DNA of 64,000 nt from Pseudomonas mosselii (GTDB lineage Bacteria; Pseudomonadota; Gammaproteobacteria; Pseudomonadales; Pseudomonadaceae). Position 1 is the stretch's first letter; every line of letters starts with the position of its first letter. Where the stretch lies: positions 22,807 through 86,806 of the forward strand of contig NZ_VAUO01000013.1 in the NCBI RefSeq assembly GCF_005796105.1, read 5' to 3'. The notes under the pieces were generated by a model. That model was not told where the DNA came from, did not search any database, and saw nothing but the letters and a program-made list of their open reading frames with translations. The translations under genes and the position numbers were made by a program. Positions 1-8,510 of this stretch are shown piece by piece.

Positions 1-8
1 AGAGTACT

Positions 9-1253
9 GTGTCGCGTAGACGCGTCGTGGTCACCGGTATGGGTATGCTGTCGCCACTGGGTACCGATGTACCGAGCACCTGGCAGGGCATTCTGGCTGG
101 CCGCAGTGGCATCGGGCCGATCGAGCATACGGACCTGTCTGCCTACTCCACCCGTTTTGGCGGCTCGGTGAAAGGCTTTGAGGTCGGGCAATACCTCGAC
201 CAGAAAGAGGCCCGCAAGCTGGACTTGTTTATTCAGTACGGCCTGGCGGCCGGTTTCCAGGCGGTGCGTAATGCCGGCCTGGAAGTGACCGACGCCAACC
301 GCGAGCGCATTGGCGTGGCCATGGGCTCGGGCATCGGCGGCCTGACCAATATCGAGGAAACCAGCAAGATCCTGCACGAGAAGGGGCCGCGTCGTATTTC
401 GCCGTTCTTCGTGCCGGGCTCGATCATCAACATGATCTCGGGTTTCCTGTCGATCCACCTGGGTGTGCAAGGGCCTAACTACGCCATTGCGACCGCCTGC
501 ACCACTGGCACCCACTGCATCGGCATGGCCGCGCGCAACATCGCCTATGGTGAAGCGGACGTGATGATCGCTGGCGGTGCCGAGATGGCCGCGTGTGGTC
601 TGGGCATGGGTGGCTTCGGGGCTTCCCGTGCCTTGTCGACGCGTAACGACGAGCCCACGCGTGCCAGCCGCCCATGGGACAAGGGGCGTGATGGCTTCGT
701 GCTGTCCGATGGCGCGGGCGCCCTGGTGCTCGAAGAACTCGAGCACGCCCAGGCCCGCGGCGCCACCATCTATGCAGAGCTGGTGGGCTTTGGCATGAGC
801 GGCGACGCCTACCACATGACCTCGCCACCCGACACCGGTGAAGGCGCTGCCCGCTGCATGGCCAATGCCCTGCGCGATGCCGGTATCGCCCCGGAGGACG
901 TCAGCTACATCAACGCCCATGGCACTTCGACGCCGGCTGGCGACGTGGCTGAGGTTGCCGCGATCAAGCGCGTGTTCGGCGAGCATGCCTACAAGCTGGC
1001 CGTCAGTTCGACCAAGTCGATGACCGGCCACTTGCTGGGCGCAGCGGGTGCGGTGGAGGCGATCTTCAGCGTGCTGGCCATCAACAGCCAGATGGCGCCG
1101 CCGACCATCAACCTCGACGAGCCCGACGAAGGCTGCGACCTGGACTTCGTACCGCATCAGGCGCGCAGCATGCCGATCGACGTGGTGCTGTCCAACTCCT
1201 TCGGCTTTGGCGGTACCAACGGTTCGCTGGTGTTCCGCCGGTTCGCCGGTTGA
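9..1253 (+). CDS. fabF: beta-ketoacyl-ACP synthase II (FabF)
   Basis: Condenses malonyl-ACP with acyl-ACP in the elongation cycle of type II fatty-acid synthesis, in the cytoplasm. The 414-residue length is normal for the family. The catalytic triad is visible: Cys164 in ATACTTGTHC, His304 in NAHGTSTPAGD and His341 in KSMTGHLLGAAG. The start is GTG at position 9, giving the usual MSRRRVVVTGMG N-terminus. acpP normally lies just upstream, outside the window. The stop overlaps the start of pabC by one base, so the two are probably co-transcribed. Identification is secure. Confidence 0.97.
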   Translation: MSRRRVVVTGMGMLSPLGTDVPSTWQGILAGRSGIGPIEHTDLSAYSTRFGGSVKGFEVGQYLDQKEARKLDLFIQYGLAAGFQAVRNAGLEVTDANRERIGVAMGSGIGGLTNIEETSKILHEKGPRRISPFFVPGSIINMISGFLSIHLGVQGPNYAIATACTTGTHCIGMAARNIAYGEADVMIAGGAEMAACGLGMGGFGASRALSTRNDEPTRASRPWDKGRDGFVLSDGAGALVLEELEHAQARGATIYAELVGFGMSGDAYHMTSPPDTGEGAARCMANALRDAGIAPEDVSYINAHGTSTPAGDVAEVAAIKRVFGEHAYKLAVSSTKSMTGHLLGAAGAVEAIFSVLAINSQMAPPTINLDEPDEGCDLDFVPHQARSMPIDVVLSNSFGFGGTNGSLVFRRFAG

Positions 1254-2068
1254 TGCACAGCTGGATCGACGGCCAGCCAGGCACTGCGGTAAATCTGCAG
1301 AACCGTGGCCTGGCCTACGGCGATGGGCTGTTCGAGACTATCGCCGTGCGTGGCGGCAGGCCCAGCCTGCTGTCACGTCACCTCGATCGCCTGGCGCGGG
1401 GCTGCCAACGCCTGGCGATCCAGGCCGACCTTGCGCTGGTCGAGGACGAGTTGCTGCGCTTTGCCCAGCAGTTGGGCGAGGGTGTCGCCAAGCTGGTGCT
1501 GACCCGGGGCGACAGCCAGCGTGGCTACGCACCGGCCCCAGGTGTGCAGGCCCGTCGCTTGCTGCAGGGCAGCCCATTACCCACTTATCCTGCAGAAAAC
1601 GCCGAAGTCGGCGTGCGTCTGTTCCCCTGCCAGACCCGCCTTGCGCAACAGCCCCTGCTGGCCGGCCTCAAGCACCTCAACCGCCTGGAGCAGGTGCTGG
1701 CACGTGCCGAATGGCAGGACGGCGCCTACGCTGAGGGCTTGATGTGTGACACCCAGGGACACTTGATCGAAGGCGTGTACAGCAACCTGTTCCTGGTGCG
1801 TGACGGTGCGTTGTTGACCGCCGATCTGAGTCGTTGTGGCGTGGCGGGTGTCATGCGTGAAGCATTGCTTGCGCAAGCGCCGTCGTTGGGCGTTGCGATG
1901 CACGTACGCGACCTCAGCCTTGACGACCTGCAGCAAAGCGAGGAAGTGTTCGTCTGCAACAGTGTCTATGGCATCTGGCCGGTACGTGAATTCAACGTGC
2001 TGAACTGGTCGGTTGGGCCACTCACCCGTAAACTGCAGGCCGTTGCCCGTACGTTACTGGATACCTGA
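1253..2068 (+). CDS. pabC: aminodeoxychorismate lyase (PabC)
   Basis: PLP-dependent enzyme of the class IV aminotransferase fold. It releases pyruvate from 4-amino-4-deoxychorismate to give p-aminobenzoate for folate. The 271-residue protein has the early RGLAYGDGLFET motif, the PLP lysine in LKHLNRLEQVLA (about residue 141) and the late motif EEVFVCNSVYGIWPV. The ATG at 1253 overlaps the fabF TGA; a TTG one codon earlier is possible but less likely. It sits between fabF and mltG, as in other pseudomonads. Confidence 0.95.
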   Translation: MHSWIDGQPGTAVNLQNRGLAYGDGLFETIAVRGGRPSLLSRHLDRLARGCQRLAIQADLALVEDELLRFAQQLGEGVAKLVLTRGDSQRGYAPAPGVQARRLLQGSPLPTYPAENAEVGVRLFPCQTRLAQQPLLAGLKHLNRLEQVLARAEWQDGAYAEGLMCDTQGHLIEGVYSNLFLVRDGALLTADLSRCGVAGVMREALLAQAPSLGVAMHVRDLSLDDLQQSEEVFVCNSVYGIWPVREFNVLNWSVGPLTRKLQAVARTLLDT

Positions 2069-2071
2069 TTC

Positions 2072-3196
2072 GTGAGACGTAAATTCCTGCTGCTGCTGGA
2101 AATGGGGTTGATCCTGGCTGGCCTGGTGCTGGGCTGGTCCGCCTGGAAGATCAACTCGGTCCTGGAGCAGCCTCTGCAAGTGGCGCAGGAGCGCCTGATC
2201 GATGTGCCCAGCGGCACCACACCCAACCGCATGTTCTATCGCATGCAGCGCGAAGGGCTGCTGGATGACGCGGTCTGGTTGCGCCTTTACTGGCGCTTCA
2301 ACATGGCCGGTACCGCATTGCACACCGGTGAATACCGTCTGACTCCGGGCATGACCGTGGGTCAACTGTTCGATGCCTGGCAGCGCGGCGATGTGGTGCA
2401 GTACAACATCACCCTGGTCGAGGGCTGGACCTTCCGTCAGGTACGGGCTGCCGTGGCCAAGCACGAGAAGCTTCGCCACACCCTGGAGGGGTTGTCCGAC
2501 GCAGAAGTGATGGACAAGCTCGGTCATGCCGGAGTCTTCCCCGAGGGCCGCTTCTTCCCTGACACCTACCGTTTCGTGCGTGGCATGAGCGATGTGGAGC
2601 TGTTGCAGCAGGCTTACATGCGCCTGGACGAGGTGCTTGCCAAAGAGTGGGCTGAACGCAGTAGCGGCCTGCCGTACCGCGACCCTTATCAAGCACTGAT
2701 CATGGCCTCGCTGGTGGAAAAGGAGACCGGTATCCCTCAGGAGCGTGGGCAAATCGCCGGGGTGTTCGTGCGTCGCCTGCGCCTGGGTATGATGCTGCAG
2801 ACCGATCCTACCGTTATCTATGGCATGGGCGAGCGCTACAACGGCAAGATCACCCGTGCCGACCTGCGCGAGCCAACCCCCTACAACACCTACACCATGA
2901 CCGGTTTGCCACCGACACCGATCGCTATGGTCGGCCGCGAGGCGATCCATGCCGCACTGAACCCCAGCGACGGCTCAAGCTTGTATTTCGTCGCCCGTGG
3001 CGATGGCAGTCATGTTTTTTCGGACGATCTGGATGACCACAACAGTGCGGTGCGCGAGTTTCAGCTCAAGCGCCGTGCCGATTACCGCTCCAGCCCCGCG
3101 CCGCAGGCTCAGCCCGGTGCGGGTGAGGCGCCAGCGCCGGGCGCTGCCCCCGATGAATCCGCGCCGGCCGATGCGCCGGCCCCTGAGCAACAGTAA
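2072..3196 (+). CDS. mltG: endolytic transglycosylase MltG (YceG family)
   Basis: Inner-membrane lytic transglycosylase that cleaves nascent glycan strands and is thought to set where they end. The start is GTG at 2072, 3 bases after pabC. An N-terminal membrane anchor spans about residues 5-26. The YceG domain follows, with the catalytic glutamate in ASLVEKETG (about 212-220) and conserved stretches LQTDPTVIYG and MTGLPPTPI. After about residue 340 there is a low-complexity Ala/Pro tail ending in PAPEQQ, longer than the E. coli form and probably disordered. It is part of the fabF-tatD operon. Confidence 0.95.
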   Translation: MRRKFLLLLEMGLILAGLVLGWSAWKINSVLEQPLQVAQERLIDVPSGTTPNRMFYRMQREGLLDDAVWLRLYWRFNMAGTALHTGEYRLTPGMTVGQLFDAWQRGDVVQYNITLVEGWTFRQVRAAVAKHEKLRHTLEGLSDAEVMDKLGHAGVFPEGRFFPDTYRFVRGMSDVELLQQAYMRLDEVLAKEWAERSSGLPYRDPYQALIMASLVEKETGIPQERGQIAGVFVRRLRLGMMLQTDPTVIYGMGERYNGKITRADLREPTPYNTYTMTGLPPTPIAMVGREAIHAALNPSDGSSLYFVARGDGSHVFSDDLDDHNSAVREFQLKRRADYRSSPAPQAQPGAGEAPAPGAAPDESAPADAPAPEQQ

Positions 3197-3205
3197 GGAA
3201 CGCCT

Positions 3206-3838
3206 GTGAGCGGCTTGTTTATCACCCTCGAAGGGCCCGAAGGCGCCGGCAAGAGCACCAACCGCGAATACCTCGCTGCGCGCCTGCGTGAGCAGGGCAT
3301 CGACGTTGTCATGACCCGTGAGCCTGGCGGTACCCCACTGGCCGAGCGCATCCGCGAGCTGCTGCTGGCTCCCAGCGATGAGCGCATGGCGGTTGACACC
3401 GAACTGCTGCTGATGTTCGCTGCCCGCGCACAGCATCTGGCTGAGGTCATCCGTCCGGCGTTGGCCCGAGGTGCGGTGGTGCTGTGTGACCGGTTCACCG
3501 ATGCCACTTATGCTTACCAAGGCGGTGGGCGCGGCCTGCCTGTCGAGCGCATTGCGGTTCTGGAGTCTTTCGTTCAGGGCGAGTTGCGCCCGGACCTCAC
3601 GCTGGTGTTCGATTTGCCGGTGGAGGTGGGCTTGGCCCGTGCCGCCGCACGTGGTCGGCTCGATCGTTTCGAGCAGGAAGGTCAGGCGTTCTTCGAGGCG
3701 GTGCGCCAGGCCTATCTGGCGCGCGCGCGCAAACACCCACAGCGCTATAGCCTACTGGATGCCGCGCAGCCGCTGGATGTGGTGCAGCGCGCTATCGACG
3801 CGCTGCTGCCGGGCATCCTGGGGCGTTGCCGTGGCTGA
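3206..3838 (+). CDS. tmk: thymidylate kinase (Tmk)
   Basis: Phosphorylates dTMP to dTDP with ATP, an essential step of dTTP supply. The 210-residue protein has the P-loop GPEGAGKST near residue 8, the DR motif in VVLCDRFTDATYAYQGGG (about 90-107) and the substrate-specificity stretch TREPGGTPLAE. GTG start at 3206, 9 bases after mltG. Its 3' end overlaps holB by 8 bases, which suggests translational coupling of two replication genes. Confidence 0.97.
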   Translation: MSGLFITLEGPEGAGKSTNREYLAARLREQGIDVVMTREPGGTPLAERIRELLLAPSDERMAVDTELLLMFAARAQHLAEVIRPALARGAVVLCDRFTDATYAYQGGGRGLPVERIAVLESFVQGELRPDLTLVFDLPVEVGLARAAARGRLDRFEQEGQAFFEAVRQAYLARARKHPQRYSLLDAAQPLDVVQRAIDALLPGILGRCRG

Positions 3839-4817
3839 GGCCTATCCCTGGCAGCAGGCGCTCTGGCAGCAACTGGCAGGACGCAGCCAGCATGCTCATG
3901 CCTACCTGTTACATGGCCCGCAGGGTATCGGCAAACGGGCGTTGGCCGAGCGCCTGATGGCTCGTTTGTTGTGCCAGCAGCCCAATGCACTTGACGCCTG
4001 CGGCCAGTGCAAGGCGTGCTTGCTGCTCAAGGCTGGCAGTCACCCGGACAACTTCATCCTGGAGCCTGAAGAGGCCGACAAGCCGATCAAGATCGACCAG
4101 GTGCGCGAACTCGTGTCTTTCGTGGTGCAGACTGCCCAGCAAGGTGGGCGCAAGGTGGTATTGATCGAGCCGGTCGAGGCGATGAACATCAACGCCTCCA
4201 ACGCCTTGCTCAAGAGCCTTGAAGAACCCTCGGGTGATACGGTTCTATTGCTGGTCAGCCACCAGCCGAGCCGCCTGCTGCCAACCATCAAGAGCCGTTG
4301 CCAGCAGGTGGCATGCCCGCAGCCCAGCCAGGCGCAAAGCCGCGCCTGGCTGGCGGCGGCCTTGGCCGACAGCAGTGACGAGGCGCGTGAAGAGCTGCTG
4401 AGCCTGGCCGCGGGTTCGCCGTTGATGGCCGTGAGCCTGGAGGCACAGGGCGTGCGTGAGCAGCGCGCGCTGGTGGCCGACGGGGTCAAGAAGCTGCTCA
4501 AGCAGCAGCAATCCCCCAGCCAGTTGGCCGAGGCCTGGAAGGATGTGCCGCTGTTGCTGTTGTTCGACTGGTTCTGCGACTGGTCGCACCTGATCTTGCG
4601 CTATCAATTGACCCAGGACGAAGACGGCCTGGGTTTGGCTGACATGCGCAAGGTCGTGCAGTACCTGGCGCAGAAAAGCCGCCCGGCCAAGGTGCTGGAA
4701 ATCCAGGCATGGCTCCTTGAACAGCGCCAGAAAGTGCTCGGCAAGGCCAACCTCAACCGCGTGTTGTTGCTCGAAGCGATGCTGGCCCATTGGGTACAGT
4801 TGCCGGGCATGCGCTGA
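3831..4817 (+). CDS. holB: DNA polymerase III subunit delta' (HolB)
   Basis: Clamp-loader subunit that helps load the beta sliding clamp. The GTG at 3831, inside the tmk end, gives VAEAYPWQQALWQQL and a 328-residue protein; the open frame extends farther upstream but only as overlap with tmk. Visible features are the degenerate P-loop HGPQGIGKRAL, a four-cysteine zinc module around C-QQPNALDACGQCKAC (about 47-64) and the SRC-type motif TIKSRCQQ. In P. aeruginosa pilZ follows holB; here the next gene is tatD after 33 bases. Confidence 0.95.
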   Translation: MAEAYPWQQALWQQLAGRSQHAHAYLLHGPQGIGKRALAERLMARLLCQQPNALDACGQCKACLLLKAGSHPDNFILEPEEADKPIKIDQVRELVSFVVQTAQQGGRKVVLIEPVEAMNINASNALLKSLEEPSGDTVLLLVSHQPSRLLPTIKSRCQQVACPQPSQAQSRAWLAAALADSSDEAREELLSLAAGSPLMAVSLEAQGVREQRALVADGVKKLLKQQQSPSQLAEAWKDVPLLLLFDWFCDWSHLILRYQLTQDEDGLGLADMRKVVQYLAQKSRPAKVLEIQAWLLEQRQKVLGKANLNRVLLLEAMLAHWVQLPGMR

Positions 4818-4850
4818 TTTTTACCGTAACTTCATGTGTGTCGGATTCCC

Positions 4851-5633
4851 ATGCTCGTAGACTCCCATTGCCACCTCGACCGTCTTGACTTGAGCGCCCA
4901 CCAAGGCTCCCTCGATGCTGCCCTCCAGGCGGCGCGTGAGCGTGGCGTGGGGCACTTCCTGTGCATCGGCGTGAGCGCCGAGAATGCCGGCGCGGTCAAG
5001 GCGCTGAGCGAGCGCTACGCCGATGTCGACTGTTCGGTCGGCGTGCATCCGCTGGACTTGGCCCCCGGCGAAACCCCGGCACTGGAATGGCTGCTGCGCG
5101 AGCTGGCCCATCCTCATGTGGTAGCGATCGGCGAAACCGGCCTGGACTATCACTACGAACCCGAGGCCGCCGAGTTGCAACAGGCTTCGTTCCGTCTGCA
5201 CCTGGAGGCCTCGCGCCAGACCGGCAAGCCGGTGATCGTGCACACCCGCGCCGCACGCGCCGACACGCTGGCGTTGCTGCGCGAAGCCAGCCTGCCGCAG
5301 GCCGGTGTGCTGCACTGCTTCACCGAAGATTGGGAAATGGCCAAGGCAGCGCTGGACCTGGGCTACTACATCTCGCTGTCGGGCATCGTCACCTTCCGAA
5401 ATGCCGATGCGCTGCGCGAGGTGGCTCGCCAGGTGCCGACCGAGCGCCTGTTGGTAGAGACTGATTCGCCGTACCTGGCGCCGATCCCGCATCGAGGCAA
5501 GGCGAACCTGCCGCAATATGTGCGTGAAGTGGCTGAGTACGTGGCGTCGTTGCGTGGGGCCAGCTATGAGCAGTTGGCCGAGCAGACCACTGCCAACTTC
5601 AAGCGCCTGTTCCCGCTGGCGCGGGTCGCGTGA
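4851..5633 (+). CDS. tatD: TatD-family metal-dependent hydrolase
   Basis: Member of the TatD (YcfH/YjjV) amidohydrolase-fold family, Mg2+-dependent nucleases or deoxyribonucleases. The 260-residue protein has the metal ligands in DSHCHLD at the N-terminus, GVHPLD, GETGLDYHYEP, HTRAA, LHCFT and VETDSPYLAPIPHRGK. I chose ATG 4851, giving MLVDSHCHL, over a GTG 15 bases upstream because the family begins just before this motif. Last gene of the fabF operon. The exact physiological substrate is not established. Confidence 0.93.
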   Translation: MLVDSHCHLDRLDLSAHQGSLDAALQAARERGVGHFLCIGVSAENAGAVKALSERYADVDCSVGVHPLDLAPGETPALEWLLRELAHPHVVAIGETGLDYHYEPEAAELQQASFRLHLEASRQTGKPVIVHTRAARADTLALLREASLPQAGVLHCFTEDWEMAKAALDLGYYISLSGIVTFRNADALREVARQVPTERLLVETDSPYLAPIPHRGKANLPQYVREVAEYVASLRGASYEQLAEQTTANFKRLFPLARVA

Positions 5634-5657
5634 CAGACCGCCTTCAGAACCTCGGGC

Positions 5658-5693
5658 AAAAAAAACCCGGGTTCTGGGGGGGGAATCCGGGTT
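5658..5693 (-). terminator. intrinsic terminator of the minus-strand sRNA
   Basis: On the minus strand the sequence reads AACCCGG, a C-rich loop, CCGGGTT, then a run of U. The arms are at 5687-5693 and 5664-5670 and the A-run (U-run in RNA) at 5658-5665. The polarity shows a transcript moving toward tatD, not readthrough from it. Confidence 0.8.
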
Positions 5694-5775
5694 AAGACCA
5701 TTAGGAGTAAAACAAAGGTACGCGGTCCCTGGGCACCTTTATTGGCGCGCCACTCGGGGGGATGCGCCGCGCCAA
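5659..5775 (-). ncRNA. rgsA: candidate small RNA RgsA (P16)
   Basis: Seen: on the minus strand, about 117 nt with three hairpins and a strong terminator. Hairpin 1 is TTGGCGCG/CGCGCCAA (5768-5775 with 5742-5749). Hairpin 2 pairs AAAGGT with ACCTTT around 5714-5740. Hairpin 3 is the terminator at 5658-5693. The loops of hairpins 1 and 3 contain runs of six to eight C. An AATACT hexamer at 5783-5788 would place the start near 5775. Known: in P. aeruginosa the GacA- and RpoS-linked sRNA RgsA (PA2958.1) lies in the corresponding gap next to tatD. The identity is inferred from position, size and fold, not from alignment. Confidence 0.72.
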
Positions 5776-5780
5776 CACTT

Positions 5781-5790
5781 CAAGTATTGG
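5781..5790 (-). promoter_or_regulatory. candidate -10 of the rgsA promoter
   Basis: On the minus strand CCAATACTTG contains AATACT about 7 bases before the first hairpin of the candidate sRNA. No good -35 hexamer is evident, which would suit an RpoS-dependent promoter. This is inference from spacing only. Confidence 0.4.
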
Positions 5791-6090
5791 TCAGGTTTGG
5801 CGCACTTCCAGCAGCAGTTGGTCGTTTTTTAAACAGATTTGGAATACGTCGGCCGTTGCTTGAGCACAGAGGGCATGGCCATCAGCCAAGCTTAGAGGCA
5901 GTGTCGTCGATCAGGCAGGTATCAGTGGTGACTGGCGGGGAAAAACCGACAGGGAGTCGGCCAGGTTGCGGGTCCTGCGCCTGCGGCGCTGGCGAACGTA
6001 TCGTGAAACAAGACACATTGCGCAAGATCCGTGCAATTTGCCACCAGTTAGGCATAATAATGCGCTTCGATTGTCATCCCAGTCCTTCCT

Positions 6091-6726
6091 ATGCAGAAAG
6101 AACCTCGTAAGGTCCGTGAGTTTCGCCGCCGCGAGCAAGAGATCCTCGACACGGCGCTCAAACTGTTCCTCGAACAGGGCGAAGACAGTGTCACCGTCGA
6201 GATGATCGCCGACGCCGTGGGCATCGGCAAAGGCACGATCTACAAGCACTTCAAATCCAAGGCGGAGATCTACCTGCGCCTGATGCTCGACTACGAGCGC
6301 GATCTGAATGCGCTGTTGCACTCGGCTGACGTCGACCGTGACAAGGAAGCACTGTCGCGCGCCTATTTTGAGTTCCGCATGCGTGATCCGCAGCGTTACC
6401 GGCTGTTCGACCGCCTCGAAGAGAAGGTGGTCAAGGGTAACCAGGTGCCGGAAATGGTCGAGCAGTTGCACAGCATCCGCGCGTCCAACTTCGATCGCCT
6501 CACGCAGCTGATCAAAGGTCGCATCAGCGAGGGCAAGCTCGAAGACGTGCCCCCGTACTTCCACTACTGCGCGGCCTGGGCTCTGGTGCACGGCGCCGTG
6601 GCGCTGTATCACTCGCCGTTCTGGAGCAATGTCCTGGAAGATCAGGAAGGCTTCTTCCAGTTCCTCATGGATATTGGCGTGCGCATGGGCAACAAGCGTA
6701 AGCGCGACCCAGAACCCGCCAACTGA
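6091..6726 (+). CDS. TetR/AcrR-family transcriptional regulator
   Basis: A 211-residue one-component regulator. The N-terminal helix-turn-helix spans about residues 15-60, with EILDTALKLFLEQG followed by VTVEMIADAVGIGKGTIYKHFKSKAEI, a canonical TetR DNA-binding domain. The helical C-terminal half is a divergent ligand domain. P. aeruginosa has a TetR gene (PA2957) at the matching place beside tatD and rgsA, so this is likely its ortholog. No target can be deduced from the neighbours, and ligand and regulon are unknown. Confidence 0.9.
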   Translation: MQKEPRKVREFRRREQEILDTALKLFLEQGEDSVTVEMIADAVGIGKGTIYKHFKSKAEIYLRLMLDYERDLNALLHSADVDRDKEALSRAYFEFRMRDPQRYRLFDRLEEKVVKGNQVPEMVEQLHSIRASNFDRLTQLIKGRISEGKLEDVPPYFHYCAAWALVHGAVALYHSPFWSNVLEDQEGFFQFLMDIGVRMGNKRKRDPEPAN

Positions 6727-6740
6727 AGCCGCTGGTGCAA

Positions 6741-6763
6741 TGCGCACCCGACGTGGGTGCGCA
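6741..6763. other. GC-rich hairpin after tetR
   Basis: TGCGCACCC (6741-6749) and GGGTGCGCA (6755-6763) form a perfect 9-bp stem with a 5-base loop, 15 bases after the tetR stop. There is no U-run, so it may be a weak terminator, an RNA-stabilising hairpin or an operator. Confidence 0.45.
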
Positions 6764-6857
6764 GTGGGGCGGGTCCGACACGGCGTAAGGGGCTTGCAAA
6801 AACTTGATTTTTAAGTCAGGTTTTGCCGGCCTCGATTCTTCCACGCCGGAGTCACCC

Positions 6858-7826
6858 ATGATCGTCGATCGTCACGGCAGGCGCTTTCGCAACCTGCGCG
6901 TCAGCCTGACTGCTGCCTGCAATTATGCCTGCACCTACTGTGTGCCCGATGGCAAGCGCCTTGTGGCCGCGCAGGACGAGTTGTCGGCCGACGTCCTGGC
7001 CCATGGCGTTGCCTATCTGGTCGAGGCGGCAGGGATCGAGCGGTTGCGCATCACGGGCGGCGAACCGCTGGTGAGCCCGCGTCTGGAGGCTTTCCTGGCC
7101 GGTGTTTCGGGCCTCGGCCTGGAAGACATCAGTCTCACCACCAACGGCCAGTTGCTCTGGCGTAAGCTCCCACTGCTTTTACACGCCGGCATTCGTCGTT
7201 TGAATGTCTCGCTCGATACCCTTGACCCGCACGCGTTCCGGCGTATCGCCCGTGGCGGCGACTTGGCCTGCGTGCTGGAGGGCATGCAGGCGGCGAAGGC
7301 GGCGGGCATGGCGATCAAGGTCAACATGGTGCCGATGCGGGGGCAGAACCTCGACCAGGTTGTACCGCTGCTCGACTATTGCTTGGCACAGGGCTACGAG
7401 CTGCGTTTCATCGAACTGATGCGCATGGGGCATCTGGCCCGGGATACCAACGCTTTCCTTCAGCAGTTCGTCGGCCTTGAGCACTTGCTGGCGCTGATCG
7501 GCCAGGCGCACCCCTTCGAGCCGGCGCCGCGGCCAGTGGATGCCACGGCCCTGCGTTACCGTATCCCTGACAAAGGCCATTTCGGCGTGATCGCCAACGA
7601 AAGCATGCCGTTTTGCCGAGCCTGTTCGCGCCTGCGTTTGTCCTCGACCGGCTGGCTGCATGGTTGCCTCTCGTCCGGCAGCCGCCATTTTGTCGCCGAC
7701 CTGTTCGACAAGCCGCGCCACCAAGCGCTGCCGGCCTTGCAGCGTTTGCTGGTCAAGGCCTTGGCGGACAAGCAGGCGCTGGCGTTTTCCGGTGATGTGA
7801 TGGTCATGAAGGTGATCGGCGGCTGA
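6858..7826 (+). CDS. moaA: MoaA-family radical SAM GTP 3',8-cyclase
   Basis: Predicted to catalyse the first step of molybdenum cofactor synthesis, rearranging GTP with two [4Fe-4S] clusters. The 322-residue protein has the radical-SAM CX3CX2C motif at Cys21, Cys25 and Cys28, and the second-cluster CX2CX13C at Cys253, Cys256 and Cys270. It ends in the Gly-Gly that MoaA enzymes need. ATG 6858 gives MIVDRHGRRFRNLRVS; an upstream extension lacks family support. No other moa, moe or mob genes adjoin it, so it is an orphan copy, possibly a second MoaA. The family call is strong; the in vivo role as paralog is not proven. Confidence 0.88.
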   Translation: MIVDRHGRRFRNLRVSLTAACNYACTYCVPDGKRLVAAQDELSADVLAHGVAYLVEAAGIERLRITGGEPLVSPRLEAFLAGVSGLGLEDISLTTNGQLLWRKLPLLLHAGIRRLNVSLDTLDPHAFRRIARGGDLACVLEGMQAAKAAGMAIKVNMVPMRGQNLDQVVPLLDYCLAQGYELRFIELMRMGHLARDTNAFLQQFVGLEHLLALIGQAHPFEPAPRPVDATALRYRIPDKGHFGVIANESMPFCRACSRLRLSSTGWLHGCLSSGSRHFVADLFDKPRHQALPALQRLLVKALADKQALAFSGDVMVMKVIGG

Positions 7827-7893
7827 CTCTGGCGCAAAAGCTGCATCAGCGCGGCTGTTCGCCGGTTTTTCGTCACCGGCCTCTGGAGGAAAG

Positions 7894-8499
7894 ATGCGTA
7901 GCCTGGTCTTGCTGCTGGCGCTGATGGCGTTGGGCGGCTGCATGAATGTCAGCGATATGGGCGAGGGCGTCCGTTATCACATGAGCGATGCGGGCTTGCT
8001 GGACCACAGCGACACCACCCGTACCCTGTCGGTGCGCTTGCAACCTGACTCGTTCATCTTCATTGGCCAAGGCGCTTTCATGCCGCCGGGCAAGGGCCCG
8101 CTGCCCAAACAGAACGTGGTGGCCGAAGAAGCCTTCAAGAGCTTCGTCGAGTACTTCCCGCTGGTGCGCCGCGCGCAAGGCCCGCTGGGCTTGGAGCAAG
8201 CCATTGCCGAGGCCCGTTCGGTCGGCGCCGACTACGTGTTGTACACCCGTTTCGCGCGTACCGATGACCGCATCGGCAATGGCGACGAGTGGTACGACGA
8301 GCAGGCAGTGGATCGACTGGGCTGGGACTCGGGCGTAGTGCAGATGATGTTGATCGAGACCAATACTCGTTATCTGATCGATACCGCCCGCATCAAGAGC
8401 CGTGGCGGTTTGTTGACGTTCCACGACAATACGCCCCAGGATTTGCTTGCTGCCCCCATGCGCGAGTACGCTCGTAGCCTCCTGGGTATGAGCCGCTGA
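7894..8499 (+). CDS. DUF4823 lipoprotein
   Basis: A 201-residue predicted lipoprotein. The N-terminal signal MRSLVLLLALMALGGC ends in a clear lipobox (LGGC, Cys16), so it should be acylated and held in the outer or inner membrane. The mature part resembles the DUF4823 family. No enzymatic motif is visible. It lies 67 bases after moaA and 11 bases before the DUF1285 gene, suggesting co-transcription with the latter. Function unknown. Confidence 0.85.
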   Translation: MRSLVLLLALMALGGCMNVSDMGEGVRYHMSDAGLLDHSDTTRTLSVRLQPDSFIFIGQGAFMPPGKGPLPKQNVVAEEAFKSFVEYFPLVRRAQGPLGLEQAIAEARSVGADYVLYTRFARTDDRIGNGDEWYDEQAVDRLGWDSGVVQMMLIETNTRYLIDTARIKSRGGLLTFHDNTPQDLLAAPMREYARSLLGMSR

Positions 8500-8510
8500 G
8501 CGAGCATGCA

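Larger units (their letters stand above)
5634..6090. other. 457-bp gap between tatD and tetR
   Basis: The tatD-proximal part holds the minus-strand sRNA described separately. From about 5800 to 6090 I see no credible coding frame. A GacA-type TGTAAG/CTTACA box was looked for upstream of the sRNA and not found. Confidence 0.6.
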
